35,424 nt of DNA, taken from contig CAIOCT010000107.1 of assembly GCA_903856725.1 (NCBI GenBank), positions 1-35,424 on the forward strand, given 5' to 3'. Source of the DNA: an uncultured Verrucomicrobiota bacterium. GTDB taxonomy: Bacteria; Verrucomicrobiota; Verrucomicrobiia; Opitutales; Opitutaceae. Each line of letters opens with the position of its first letter. Positions within the stretch are counted from its first letter, which is position 1. Positions 7,029 through 15,821 of the stretch are shown piece by piece. Below the pieces are notes generated by a model. That model saw only the letters and a program-made list of their open reading frames with translations, searched no databases and had not been told where the DNA came from. The translations under genes were made by a program, and so were the position numbers.

Positions 7029-7574
7029 ATGCTTAAGCTCCGCCTAATTTTTAGCCTCTGCATTCTACCCTTCACAATGTCAGCCAAAGAAGCCTTCCCC
7101 CCGACTCCGCCCGACTCCTGTGAACTGAAAACGCTGCCCGCGGGAACCCTGCTGCAATCAGCCGGCCACGGCAATTATTTCGATGGAGCGGATAATCTTT
7201 TCAGCCCACTATTCCGCTATATCTCTCGGCACAAAATTGCCATGACCACGCCGGTTGAAGCCCGCATAGAAAATGCGGCGATGTTGTTCTGGGTCGCCCC
7301 AGCCGAACAAAATAAATTAGCCGGCAACGAAGCTGGCGTCGAAGTAATCACGGTACCCGCACGGCGGGTCGCAAGTCGTGGCGAACGCGGGGGCTATTCC
7401 CGCGAAAACTTTAACGCTGCGCGCACAAAATTGCTCGAGTGGCTGGCCACCCAACCGGACCTGATAGCAGCGGGCGAACCTTACGCGGTCTACTGGAACG
7501 CCCCGTTTGTGCCATTTTTCATGAAACGCTTTGAGGTCCACGTGCCCGTGCGCTCGCGCGCCTCGGGAGGGTAA
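7029..7574 (+). CDS. Exported SOUL-family heme-binding protein
   Basis: A 181-residue protein with an N-terminal signal peptide (M-L-K-L-R, then hydrophobic residues 5-17, cleavage near residue 19-20). The mature part matches the SOUL/HEBP fold: F-S-P-L-F-R-Y-I-S-R-H-K-I-A-M-T-T-P-V-E with its hallmark K-I-A-M-T-T-P-V block, and a C-terminal Y-A-V-Y-W-N-A-P-F-V-P-F-F-M-K-R-F-E-V. Family members bind heme or tetrapyrroles, but physiological roles in bacteria are unsettled. The frame extends upstream to a TTG at 6996; the ATG at 7029 is preferred because the signal peptide begins there. It converges with a DUF362-like gene, the stop codons being 12 bases apart. Confidence 0.87.
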   Translation: MLKLRLIFSLCILPFTMSAKEAFPPTPPDSCELKTLPAGTLLQSAGHGNYFDGADNLFSPLFRYISRHKIAMTTPVEARIENAAMLFWVAPAEQNKLAGNEAGVEVITVPARRVASRGERGGYSRENFNAARTKLLEWLATQPDLIAAGEPYAVYWNAPFVPFFMKRFEVHVPVRSRASGG

Positions 7575-7586
7575 CAACCAGGCCAG

Positions 7587-8639
7587 TTACGGGGTACCGC
7601 TGCCGCCGTGCTGCCAGGCAACGTGAGCAGGATCGTTCGAGCCGACCCCGAGTTGTTGCGCAAAATCAAGCATGCGGGCATCGTCATCAGAAATGGGCTC
7701 AAAGCCCGCCTTCTTTCTCGCCGCATTAAGTTTCTGCAACATCAGTGCATCCAAGATAACCGGATCCGCACTCATCAAAAGCCGCGGCTCAGAATTAGTA
7801 TAGAGTGAATTAAAATAAGGTCCGCCGATAAATTGATAGAGCTGCAGACTAGCAATGTTGAGCGCCCAACCCTCCCGCAGCTCGGGAATAGCGGCCATTT
7901 CGGCCACCGCCGCCGGGGCCGTAGCTGGGCTTTTGAAGAAGCGGAACGTATTACTCGCATTCCACAGAGTGGCATTCACGAGCGCGCCGTTGATTCCCAG
8001 AATCGGGTGATCCGTATAGACCGGCAGATTAATCCAGAAATCGGCATCCAAGAAGAGCGGCGTTGCGAGAAAACTTTTTCGATCCTCTTCAGTCGTGGTG
8101 GTTGATTTACCGCCGGCGGCTGCTTCGACCGCACGATCATTGGTTACCGGATCAAAACGGGAAGGCAGCGGACTATCATAAAACCAAGTCGGATCATAAA
8201 ATTTTCCGGATTCGAGCACATAAACCGGATGACCAGGAAACGGTACCGTTCCACTTGAAAATGAAGGCAAATAACCGGTGAGGCGCAACCGCAGCGGGTT
8301 CAGACCGACGAGGAAAATGTTCTCGCGAGCAAACCCCCGTTTTTCAAGCGCCACAATGAGCCCACGCACCAAACCAAAGGGAGTGGCCAAGCCCGGACCA
8401 GAATCGGCATAGATTTTTAGCCCGACCTTTTTCTTCGCCCGCGGGATGAGCTGGCGGCCAGACGAATGCTCGAAATCCTGTAATAGCTGCTCCACCGCAT
8501 ATCGATAATCAGCGTCGCTAAAATCCACTAAACGATGCTCCCACACGGAAGCGGTTGGGGAGACTTTAGTCGCAGCCGAAGCGGGGAGCCCACTGATCAG
8601 GGCGATGACGAGGCTCGTGAGTAAAGAAAAGAAGCGCAT
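7587..8639 (-). CDS. Secreted DUF362-like protein
   Basis: About 350 residues with a clear Sec signal peptide when started at the ATG at 8639 (M-R-F-F-S-L-L, hydrophobic core, then A-S-A-A). The frame extends to 8663, but those residues precede the signal. The body resembles DUF362: V-G-L-K-I-Y near the start, a glycine-rich segment with a helix A-L-E-K-R-G-F, then W-I-N-L-P-V-Y-T-D-H-P-I-L-G-I-N-G-A-L-V-N-A-T, and finally L-L-M-S-A-D-P-V-I-L-D-A-L-M-L. DUF362 proteins often carry ferredoxin domains; none is present here. Function is unknown and metal binding cannot be shown. Confidence is moderate for the family, high for a real exported protein. Confidence 0.6.
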   Translation of the reverse strand: MRFFSLLTSLVIALISGLPASAATKVSPTASVWEHRLVDFSDADYRYAVEQLLQDFEHSSGRQLIPRAKKKVGLKIYADSGPGLATPFGLVRGLIVALEKRGFARENIFLVGLNPLRLRLTGYLPSFSSGTVPFPGHPVYVLESGKFYDPTWFYDSPLPSRFDPVTNDRAVEAAAGGKSTTTTEEDRKSFLATPLFLDADFWINLPVYTDHPILGINGALVNATLWNASNTFRFFKSPATAPAAVAEMAAIPELREGWALNIASLQLYQFIGGPYFNSLYTNSEPRLLMSADPVILDALMLQKLNAARKKAGFEPISDDDARMLDFAQQLGVGSNDPAHVAWQHGGSGTP

Positions 8640-8867
8640 AGTGGGGCACCGAATTACCGGCATTAAAGCGGCGCAACGTGACAGACCCCAACGAGGGTTA
8701 AAAGTTTAATCTTAAGTGAATTATTTTTGCACCTGACTCTCGGCGGCTTTTCACCGCGTGTTTATTTCAGTCAGTCAAGTACGCCAACCAGAGCGGCGGC
8801 CAGTCGTTTGCAAGAAGCCTGATTTTTAGGCTCGGCGAACCTATGGCCCCACCACTAGAGCTAACGA

Positions 8868-10736
8868 GTGCCCGTCATTAAAGCCTCCAGTCTGCGCGAT
8901 TTAAAAAATCGCGTTAACATCCACGATGTCGTGGGCCGCGTAGTGACGCTTAAAAAAGCCGGCGGTGGACGCTTCAAAGGCCTCTGCCCATTTCATTCAG
9001 AAAAAACCCCCTCATTCAATGTCTCTGCCGACAAGGGCTTCTACAAATGCTTCGGCTGCGGGAAAGCCGGCGATGTCATCAATTTCGTCATGGAGACCGA
9101 GGGTCTGCAGTTCACGGAATCGGTCGAGGCAATCGCTCAGCGCTTTGGCGTGACGCTCGACTACGAAGCAGGCTCGGGGGGACCCTCACCAGAGACGCGT
9201 TCATTGCGTCAGGAAATTTTTGATATTCACGACCTCGCCGCCGATTATTATCGGCGAGCTTTTTTGGCTGCGACGCCGCAGGGAGTATTCATTCGTGATT
9301 ATTGGGTTAAGAACCGCCGCTTTACGCCCGAACTGGCCGAGGAATTTAAAATTGGCTTCGCCCCGCCAGAGGATAGCGGACTTGCCGCGGCCTTGTGGAA
9401 ACGCCAATTTACTGAAGACGCCCTGCGGCAATGTGGTCTATTTTTCACGCGCGAGGGAGCGCTGCTCACGATCGGCGCGCTGCGCCCACGCTTCCGCGGA
9501 CGACTGATGATTCCGATTCGAGATCACCAAGGTCGCATCGTTGCCTTTACCGCACGGCAGCTTGAGTTAACCCCAGCGGATGACCCCGCCCGCGAGGCTA
9601 AATATGTTAATTCGCCAGAAACACCTATTTTCACTAAGAGCAATTTGCTGTTCAATCTCGACCGCGCGCGGAGTCACGCCACGGATGGTCACCCCTTCGT
9701 GCTCGTCGAAGGACAACTGGATGCCCTGCGCTGCTGGAGCGTAGGACTGCGAACGGCCATTGCCCCACAAGGCACGTCGATCACCGAAGGGCAATTGGCG
9801 CTCCTGCGGCGCTACCATCCGCAAGTAGAATGTTTTTTCGATAGTGACGGCGCTGGTCAAAAAGCGGCGCTACGCTTCCTCCCTATGGCCTTGAAAGCCG
9901 GCTTAGAAGTGCGCTTTTTGATGTTGGCTGGACCTGAGAAAATGGACCCCGACCTGCTGTTCTTGGAGCGCGGATTGGCCGCCTACGACGACGTTAAAAA
10001 AAATTCCTGCTCAGCGATGGCCTTCGCCTGCCAATCATTATTACCCCAAGCGGCGACCGCATCAGCTGAGCAAAAATCGCGAGCGGCGACTGCGCTTTAC
10101 GAAATGATCGCTCAAACAGACTCCGACGTGACGCGGATGTCTTTTCTTAACGAGATTGCGCAAAATCTTCGCGTGCCCCAAGCAGCCCTGGAGCGCGACT
10201 TGCGGGCCTATCTTTTACGTGGCAGCGGTTCACGTTTTGCGCCCACCAATAATTCCCCCACCCCAGCGGTTAATCTCAGTACGGGCCCATCGACTAAAGC
10301 AGCGGAGGCCCACTTGCTTTTTCTCTGCCTCCACCACGAGTCACTTTTGCATGCATTCGCGAGCCAATTGCCTCACGAATGGATTGATCAATCACAACCA
10401 GCTGGCCGGCTCCTCGACCGAATCTTGGCAGAGGCTGCGCACAACGGATGGGCGGGCCGCGAACAACTTGATCAAATCCTTGAGACAGAAGAAGAAAAGT
10501 CGCTCATCGCTTCCCTACTTTTTGAAATAGCTGGCGATGATGATTTGGCAAAAATGGCCAATGAGGGATTGCGCTCCATGCAGCGACGATTTCTTGAGCC
10601 CAAGGCGCGGCAAATAGAACTTGAAATAGCTACTAAAGGCGCGGACCTTGACAGTGAGCTTCCGTCACTCTTGAAACAGCGCGCCGAAATCATTCGACAG
10701 CTGCAACATCCGCCAAAGCTCACCCTCGATTCCTGA
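8868..10736 (+). CDS. dnaG: DNA primase
   Basis: A 622-residue primase that makes RNA primers for replication. The N-terminal zinc-binding domain has Cys40, His43, Cys61 and Cys64 in the C-P-F-H and C-F-G-C motifs. A catalytic core follows, with R-F-R-G-R-L-M-I-P-I-R-D and a TOPRIM fold with V-E281-G-Q-L-D-A and D325-S-D327-G. The C-terminal ~180 residues would be the DnaB-interacting region and are poorly conserved. The start is GTG at 8868. The gene is followed by rpoD after 59 bases, echoing the dnaG-rpoD part of the macromolecular synthesis operon; rpsU is not upstream. The 228 bases before it contain only a weak 5-bp hairpin (8816-8832). Confidence 0.97.
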   Translation: MPVIKASSLRDLKNRVNIHDVVGRVVTLKKAGGGRFKGLCPFHSEKTPSFNVSADKGFYKCFGCGKAGDVINFVMETEGLQFTESVEAIAQRFGVTLDYEAGSGGPSPETRSLRQEIFDIHDLAADYYRRAFLAATPQGVFIRDYWVKNRRFTPELAEEFKIGFAPPEDSGLAAALWKRQFTEDALRQCGLFFTREGALLTIGALRPRFRGRLMIPIRDHQGRIVAFTARQLELTPADDPAREAKYVNSPETPIFTKSNLLFNLDRARSHATDGHPFVLVEGQLDALRCWSVGLRTAIAPQGTSITEGQLALLRRYHPQVECFFDSDGAGQKAALRFLPMALKAGLEVRFLMLAGPEKMDPDLLFLERGLAAYDDVKKNSCSAMAFACQSLLPQAATASAEQKSRAATALYEMIAQTDSDVTRMSFLNEIAQNLRVPQAALERDLRAYLLRGSGSRFAPTNNSPTPAVNLSTGPSTKAAEAHLLFLCLHHESLLHAFASQLPHEWIDQSQPAGRLLDRILAEAAHNGWAGREQLDQILETEEEKSLIASLLFEIAGDDDLAKMANEGLRSMQRRFLEPKARQIELEIATKGADLDSELPSLLKQRAEIIRQLQHPPKLTLDS

Positions 10737-10795
10737 CTTTGCTGCTATTGTCAGACCATCGATCCTAACTCATAGAGGAAGCCATCATTTACGTT

Positions 10796-12820
10796 ATGCC
10801 GAGCCATCCCAAGCAAGCCAAGCCCACCACCAAATCCGCCCCCAAAAAGGCGTCAGGCAAATCGCACGCCCCTGCCCCTGCCGGCAAGGGTCACGAGAAG
10901 GCCCATCCCACCCCTGCGCCCAAGCCCCAAGAATTGGTGAAGGCGGTTACCGCACACGCCAAACCGGCCGCGTCTGCGCCGGCGTTCGTGCCCTCGACTT
11001 TGGCCCACGGAAAACATCCGGAACCCACCAAGAATAGCGCCCCATTGGCTGCCACCGCTGACGCCACCAAGGAATTCAAGGAGAAGGCGCTCGAAAACCT
11101 CTCAGGCGATCTGAATGAAAAAATCCGCTACCTGATCCGCCTATCCAAAGAACAGGGCTACCTCACGTACGCCGACATTAACGAAGCGCTTCCCGAGTCG
11201 GTAGATAATCCAGAGGATATCGAAAACGTCATTTCCATTCTGCAGAATCTGGAAATCGACATTCTTGATCCCGATGAAGTTGAGAATTACAAGCTACGGC
11301 AAGAAGAGGCGGAAGAGGAAGAGTCCCGCACCTCGAACAATGATATTCTCGATGACCCCGTTCGCATGTACCTCAAGCAGATGGGCCAAGTCCCCCTCTT
11401 GACCCGCGAGCAAGAAGTAGAAATTTCAAAGCGGATCGAGACTGCGGAAATCAATGCATTAGCTGCCCTTTTTGCGCTCGGACCGGTTGGCAAGCATCTC
11501 GCCAATCTCGGCGAAAAGCTACTACTCCGCACCGAGCGTTTTGATCGTCTGGTCATTGATAAGAAAATCGAAAGCCGTGACATCTATTTCAAAAATCTCC
11601 AGAAGCTGGTTGATATCACGCGAAGCAACGACGAGATCGCTACGGAAGCTTGGAATGATTCGCTGAAAGCTCGCGATGAAAAAGCCCGGAAGAATGCGAT
11701 GATTCGCTTCAAGAAGCGCGATAACGTTCTGCGCGCCAGCTACGTTAAATATTTCTTCAAATTAAAAGTGTTTGAAGATTTCCTGATCGAATTGCGGCCG
11801 AAAATCCAAGAAGTTGAGAAATGCTTCCATGATTTACATCGCGCGAAGCATCCAAAATCGAAGAAGGACGCGGCGATCGATGTGCGCGTGGTCAACGCAA
11901 AGCTTAAGAATCTCGAGGTAGATATGCGCATCACGCCGCAAGGCCTGATGGATACGCTCAAGACAGCACGCGGCTTCATTCGTGAAGCCCACAAGGCTAA
12001 AACAGAGATGGTAGAGGCCAACCTGCGTCTTGTAATTTCGATCGCCAAAAAATACACCAACCGCGGTCTGTCTTTCCTCGATTTGATTCAGGAAGGCAAC
12101 ATGGGCCTGATGAAGGCCGTTGAAAAATTCGAATACCGCCGTGGCTATAAGTTCTCCACTTACGCTACGTGGTGGATTCGACAAGCGATCACTCGCTCTA
12201 TCGCCGACCAAGCTCGCACGATTCGTATCCCGGTCCACATGATCGAGACCCTGAATAAGGTGATGCAGGTGCAAAAACAATTACTCCAAGAATTCGGTCA
12301 TGAGCCAACCCCGGAAGAAGTCGCGGAGGAAATGAATCTGCCCGTAGAACGCGTCCAGCAGATCATGAAGATGGCGCAACAACCCATCTCATTGCAGTCA
12401 CCGGTCGGCGATGGTGATGACACAAGCTTCGGCGACTTCATCGAAGATAAGTCCGCCGATAATCCATACGACATGACGGCTTTCTCGCTTTTACGTGAAA
12501 AAATCATGGACGTACTTGATTCGCTAACAGAGCGCGAACGACGCGTACTCACCTTGCGCTTCGGCCTCGTTGATGGTTACAGCCGCACGCTGGAAGAAGT
12601 CGGTAAGCAATTTAAGGTTACCCGTGAGCGTATTCGGCAAATTGAAGCCAAAGCTCTTCGTAAAATGCGTCACCCAACCCGCATTCGACAGCTGCACGGC
12701 TTTTTTGATGCTGAGCAGATCGATAATCCCCAGAACTTGCTAAAAAAACCACCGGCAATTCCGCCGCAGTTTATTAAACAAGGCGGTTTGCTCGGCAAAA
12801 TGCTCTTCCCGCAAACCTAA
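10796..12820 (+). CDS. rpoD: Primary RNA polymerase sigma factor (sigma-70)
   Basis: The 674-residue housekeeping sigma factor. After a Lys/Ala/Pro/His-rich disordered tail (~1-90) come region 1.1 (~100-165, [12 protein letters not shown]), region 1.2 ([11 protein letters not shown]), a long non-conserved insert, and regions 2-4. Region 2.3-2.4 reads [17 protein letters not shown]. Region 4.2 reads [19 protein letters not shown]. About 40 residues follow region 4, whereas most family members stop shortly after it. Start ATG at 10796; a GAGGA-like element is too far upstream (>15 bases) to be a normal Shine-Dalgarno. Followed by tatA at 49 bases. Confidence 0.97.
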   Translation: MPSHPKQAKPTTKSAPKKASGKSHAPAPAGKGHEKAHPTPAPKPQELVKAVTAHAKPAASAPAFVPSTLAHGKHPEPTKNSAPLAATADATKEFKEKALENLSGDLNEKIRYLIRLSKEQGYLTYADINEALPESVDNPEDIENVISILQNLEIDILDPDEVENYKLRQEEAEEEESRTSNNDILDDPVRMYLKQMGQVPLLTREQEVEISKRIETAEINALAALFALGPVGKHLANLGEKLLLRTERFDRLVIDKKIESRDIYFKNLQKLVDITRSNDEIATEAWNDSLKARDEKARKNAMIRFKKRDNVLRASYVKYFFKLKVFEDFLIELRPKIQEVEKCFHDLHRAKHPKSKKDAAIDVRVVNAKLKNLEVDMRITPQGLMDTLKTARGFIREAHKAKTEMVEANLRLVISIAKKYTNRGLSFLDLIQEGNMGLMKAVEKFEYRRGYKFSTYATWWIRQAITRSIADQARTIRIPVHMIETLNKVMQVQKQLLQEFGHEPTPEEVAEEMNLPVERVQQIMKMAQQPISLQSPVGDGDDTSFGDFIEDKSADNPYDMTAFSLLREKIMDVLDSLTERERRVLTLRFGLVDGYSRTLEEVGKQFKVTRERIRQIEAKALRKMRHPTRIRQLHGFFDAEQIDNPQNLLKKPPAIPPQFIKQGGLLGKMLFPQT

Positions 12821-12869
12821 CGCGGCTTTCGCCCTTTACGTTTAGGCCAAAAAAACTACTCATACGATT

Positions 12870-13097
12870 ATGCCAACCTTGTTGCCCCAATCCCTCGCCA
12901 TCTTTGGTCTCGGTGGACCAGAATTAATGATCATCTTGGTCATCATTTTACTGCTCTTCGGTGGCGCTAAGCTCCCGGCGCTTGCCAAGGGCCTTGGTCA
13001 ATCGATCAAAGAATTCAAAAAAGCAGCTAAAGATGGCGGTGAGGATGAAAAAGAAGAGAAGAAGCCGGATGCTGGGCAAAAACCTGGCAATAATTAA
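12870..13097 (+). CDS. tatA: Twin-arginine translocase subunit TatA
   Basis: A 75-residue pore-forming subunit of the Tat export system. A short N-terminus leads into the family signature F-G-L-G-G-P17-E18-L, one transmembrane helix (~17-31), the F-G-G-A-K-L-P hinge, an amphipathic helix ([13 protein letters not shown]) and a highly charged tail. This is TatA/E rather than TatB by size. The Tat system is relevant here because the Mo-hydroxylase large subunit at 1392 has a twin-arginine signal. No tatB or tatC is adjacent. The gene ends the dnaG-rpoD-tatA group and is closed by a strong terminator. Confidence 0.95.
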   Translation: MPTLLPQSLAIFGLGGPELMIILVIILLLFGGAKLPALAKGLGQSIKEFKKAAKDGGEDEKEEKKPDAGQKPGNN

Positions 13098-13125
13098 ATA
13101 GCCACTCCGTTGTTTTGATCCTTTC

Positions 13126-13154
13126 AGGCGCACCCCGTGAGGTGCGCCTTTTTT
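13126..13154 (+). terminator. Intrinsic terminator after tatA
   Basis: A 9-bp perfect stem, AGGCGCACC (13126-13134) and GGTGCGCCT (13141-13149), with a 6-base loop CCGTGA, is followed by a T-run (13149-13154). It closes the dnaG-rpoD-tatA unit before the mreB promoter. Confidence 0.93.
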
Positions 13155-13230
13155 ATGTTAGACTCGTCCAACCGCTCGTTAACCGGTAAGCTCATTTGCG
13201 CCTAACCCGTTTTCACGAGCGAGTTTGCTT

Positions 13231-13260
13231 TTGACAACTTCGCTGGGGCACGACTTGTAT
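13231..13260 (+). promoter_or_regulatory. Sigma-70 promoter for the mre operon
   Basis: A perfect TTGACA lies at 13231-13236. Eighteen bases later comes TTGTAT (13255-13260), a weak -10 with three of six consensus bases. Transcription would begin near 13267, giving a short leader before the mreB ATG at 13290. The position just downstream of the tatA terminator supports it; the -10 is the weak part. Confidence 0.5.
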
Positions 13261-13289
13261 TAGTAAACCTCTCCCCCGTCACCGCTCCA

Positions 13290-14315
13290 ATGTTTAACCA
13301 ACTGCTGGGACTTTTCTCTAACGACATCGGTATCGACTTGGGCACTGCCAACACCCTCGTCTACGTAAAAGATAAAGGGATTGTGCTCCGCGAACCAAGT
13401 GTGGTCGCGGTGCACACGATATCCCGCAAGGTGCTCGCCGTAGGCGACGAAGCCAAAAAGATGCTGGGACGTACCCCCGGCAATATTACCGCTATCCGCC
13501 CAATGAAAGACGGCGTGATCGCTGATTTCGACATCACCGAGGCAATGCTGCGCTATTTCATCAAGAAGGTACATAATAACTCAAAAATCGTCTCGCCCCG
13601 CGTCGTAGTTGCTATTCCGAGCGGCATCACTGAAGTCGAAAAGCGCGCGGTAAAAGAATCCGCGACTCATGCGGGCGCCCGCGAGGTCATTACCATTCTG
13701 GAGCCGATGGCCGCCGCTTTAGGCGTCGGTCTACCCGTGGACGAACCTGCGGCCAACATGATCGTTGATATCGGCGGCGGCACTACCGAAATAGCCATCA
13801 TTTCACTCTCCGGAATTGTTTTTTCAAAATCGATCCGCGTGGCGGGCGATGAATTTGATCTCGCGCTAATCAACTACATGAAGCGCGCCTACAATCTGTT
13901 GATTGGCGAGCGCACGGCCGAAGAAATTAAAGTTACCATCGGCTCTGCTTATCCTCTCGCTACGGAATTGTCGATGGAAGTGAAAGGCCGCGACTCCGTA
14001 GCTGGCCTGCCAAAAACCATTCACATCACCTCGCAAGAAGTGCGGGAAGCGATGTCCGACACCGTCGGAGCCATCGTCGAAGCTGTGCGCGCCGCCCTCG
14101 AGCGCACGCCCCCAGAACTTTCCTCCGACCTCGTTGATCGCGGCTTCGTCTTAGCTGGTGGCGGTTCGCTCATTCGCGGAATCGATAAGCTCCTTTCAGA
14201 GAAAACGGGGCTACCCGTCATCGTCTCCGACGATCCGCTTTCGGCGGTCGCCAATGGCACCGGCGTTTTTCTTAACAACATCGACGAGCTGTCCCGCGTC
14301 GCCGCTGATTTCTAA
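13290..14315 (+). CDS. mreB: Rod shape-determining protein MreB
   Basis: A 341-residue bacterial actin that organises lateral cell-wall synthesis on the inner face of the membrane. Actin-fold nucleotide motifs are visible: [11 protein letters not shown] (phosphate 1, ~12-22), [10 protein letters not shown] (phosphate 2, ~163-172) and G-G-G-S-L-I-R-G (adenosine loop). The N-terminus [10 protein letters not shown] is an amphipathic membrane-binding helix. Length is normal. It is the first gene of mreB-mreC-mreD-mrdA, with a promoter at 13231-13260. Its presence suggests a rod-shaped or at least elongating cell. Confidence 0.98.
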   Translation: MFNQLLGLFSNDIGIDLGTANTLVYVKDKGIVLREPSVVAVHTISRKVLAVGDEAKKMLGRTPGNITAIRPMKDGVIADFDITEAMLRYFIKKVHNNSKIVSPRVVVAIPSGITEVEKRAVKESATHAGAREVITILEPMAAALGVGLPVDEPAANMIVDIGGGTTEIAIISLSGIVFSKSIRVAGDEFDLALINYMKRAYNLLIGERTAEEIKVTIGSAYPLATELSMEVKGRDSVAGLPKTIHITSQEVREAMSDTVGAIVEAVRAALERTPPELSSDLVDRGFVLAGGGSLIRGIDKLLSEKTGLPVIVSDDPLSAVANGTGVFLNNIDELSRVAADF

Positions 14316-14340
14316 GCGAAGCCGGCTTCGCTTGCCGGCT
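14315..14340 (+). promoter_or_regulatory. Two mutually exclusive hairpins between mreB and mreC
   Basis: Directly at the mreB stop, an 18-base perfect palindrome (AGCGAAGCC/GGCTTCGCT, 14315-14332) overlaps a 7-bp stem AGCCGGC (14320-14326) / GCCGGCT (14334-14340) with a 7-base loop. Both cannot form at once. There is no T-run, so it is not an ordinary terminator. It could set the relative amounts of MreB and MreC by mRNA stability or attenuation; that is inference. Confidence 0.5.
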
Positions 14341-14357
14341 CTATCGCCGACCCCGTC

Positions 14358-15194
14358 GTGCTTCCAAAACGCTTCGATCAGGTTAGTCCGTTTGTCACCT
14401 TGGGAGTCATTATGCTCACGTGGCTCCTGCTGCCATTGGTTCTAAAAACGTTTACGCGGGCTACTTTTTTCGAGATCCAAGCCCCGCTGACAGTGGCAGA
14501 TTCCTACGCTCACGACCTACAAGATTTTTGGTCCAATCGCCTGCATTCTAAGGACGAGCTCCTGCAAGCTGGCCGTGATCTAGCTGGGCTGGTGGCCAAA
14601 TATGATTTTAGTGTGCAACAAAATCAGCAGTTGGAAGCTGATATCCTTCGCCTAGAGAATTTGCTCAATCTTCCGCCGCTCCCCGCCTTTCGATTAGAGG
14701 CTGCCCGGGTAGCCCAACGCGACTTTTCTGGCTGGTGGCAGCGCTTCACCATTCGCAAGGGACAGAATTTCGGCCTGACCGTGGGCGCTCCCGTTGTCTT
14801 CTCGGGCGGCGTCGTTGGCCGCATCACCGAAGTTCATCGCTATACGGCAGTGGTCGATCTTGTGACCAGCCCGACATTTCGTCTTGCCGCCAGCATCTCT
14901 GGTGACAATCGGCCAATTAGTTATCAGGGCGGTTTGAACGATTCATTCAAGGCCCCCCGGGGCAACGTGGAATTTGTACCTCTAGAAATCAACGCGACGC
15001 GAAACACTCCGCGGCGACTCGTTACCTCTGGGCTCGGCGGTATCTTTCCCGCCGGCCTTTCGATTGGTGAGATCACCAATCTCGAGTTGAGTCCTGACGG
15101 ACTATTTAAAGCTGGTGACGTGCAACTTGATGAGCGTATTGGCACGCTCACGGAAGTAACTGTACTCGTACCGCTAAACCCCGAGGAACTTTAA
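14358..15194 (+). CDS. mreC: Rod shape-determining protein MreC
   Basis: A 278-residue bitopic membrane protein linking MreB to the periplasmic wall enzymes. One N-terminal transmembrane helix (~12-32, V-T-L-G-V-I-M-L-T-W-L-L-L-P) is followed by a coiled-coil (~60-105) and the two beta-barrel domain: R-K-G-Q-N-F-G-L-T-V-G-A-P-V-V, then G-G-V-V-G-R-I-T-E-V, and V-T-S-G-L-G-G-I-F-P-A-G-L-S-I-G. These match MreC. Start is GTG at 14358, 42 bases after mreB. The C-terminus lacks the long extension of some homologues. Confidence 0.94.
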   Translation: MLPKRFDQVSPFVTLGVIMLTWLLLPLVLKTFTRATFFEIQAPLTVADSYAHDLQDFWSNRLHSKDELLQAGRDLAGLVAKYDFSVQQNQQLEADILRLENLLNLPPLPAFRLEAARVAQRDFSGWWQRFTIRKGQNFGLTVGAPVVFSGGVVGRITEVHRYTAVVDLVTSPTFRLAASISGDNRPISYQGGLNDSFKAPRGNVEFVPLEINATRNTPRRLVTSGLGGIFPAGLSIGEITNLELSPDGLFKAGDVQLDERIGTLTEVTVLVPLNPEEL

Positions 15195-15266
15195 GATGGT
15201 ATTGCGCGGCGCCTGCCTCAACCGAGTGTGCGTGATTGGCCGCAGCTCTTTACGATTATAATCAGT

Positions 15267-15809
15267 ATGCGCCGCCACGATACCCGCTGGCTAATTGTAA
15301 TCTTAGCCAACCTTCTCCTCGGCTGGCTGACTGGCTTAGCTAATCATTACCTCGCGCCCCTTTCACTGCATTTGTATATAACCGGGCTATTGGTCGTGTT
15401 CGCTGGTCTGCGGGTAGACCCCAAGCAAGGTTTTATCGCTACTTTGCTCACAGGTCTCCTCCTCGACGCCACGATGCCGGTACCTTTTGGTACGCACTTA
15501 GTACTTCTCGGGCTCATTCACGCTACACTCCTCTACGGTCGCCGCCGGTTCCCTCGTGAAGGTTCGATTTTTGGCATCGTGGTCGCACAATTCGCTAACC
15601 TTTTTCTTTTCATTACGCTCTCCTTTCTACTTGTTAGCCAGAATCCTCGCCCCAGCGAGGCCTGGCTACGTATCTTTGTAGACCTGCTCGTATCGCAAAT
15701 AGTTATTCTGCTCATCACACCTTGGTTTCTAGCCTTGCAGAGCAGGGTATTCGAAAAAATGAAAATCCACCCTGAAACGGGGCGCCCCATCGCGCACCCA
15801 GCTTCCTGA
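15267..15809 (+). CDS. mreD: Rod shape-determining protein MreD
   Basis: About 180 residues, five to six hydrophobic segments, hence an integral inner-membrane protein. It shows the pattern common in MreD: a D-P-K-Q-G-F-I-A-T-L-L-T-G-L-L-L-D-A stretch after helix 2 and a P-F-G-T-H-L segment. I chose the ATG at 15267 (M-R-R-H-D-T-R-W then helix 1) over the GTG at 15228, which adds 13 residues. Identity rests mainly on position between mreC and mrdA, size and topology, because MreD is poorly conserved. The gene ends 12 bases before mrdA. Confidence 0.86.
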   Translation: MRRHDTRWLIVILANLLLGWLTGLANHYLAPLSLHLYITGLLVVFAGLRVDPKQGFIATLLTGLLLDATMPVPFGTHLVLLGLIHATLLYGRRRFPREGSIFGIVVAQFANLFLFITLSFLLVSQNPRPSEAWLRIFVDLLVSQIVILLITPWFLALQSRVFEKMKIHPETGRPIAHPAS

Positions 15810-15821
15810 TTTTTCTAAACC

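Noticed and set aside
8816-8832. Hairpin AGCCT/AGGCT before dnaG as a terminator
   Set aside because: Only five base pairs and no T-run after the stem; too weak to call.
11834-12280. 148-codon frame antisense to rpoD
   Set aside because: Lies fully within conserved sigma regions on the other strand; no motif.
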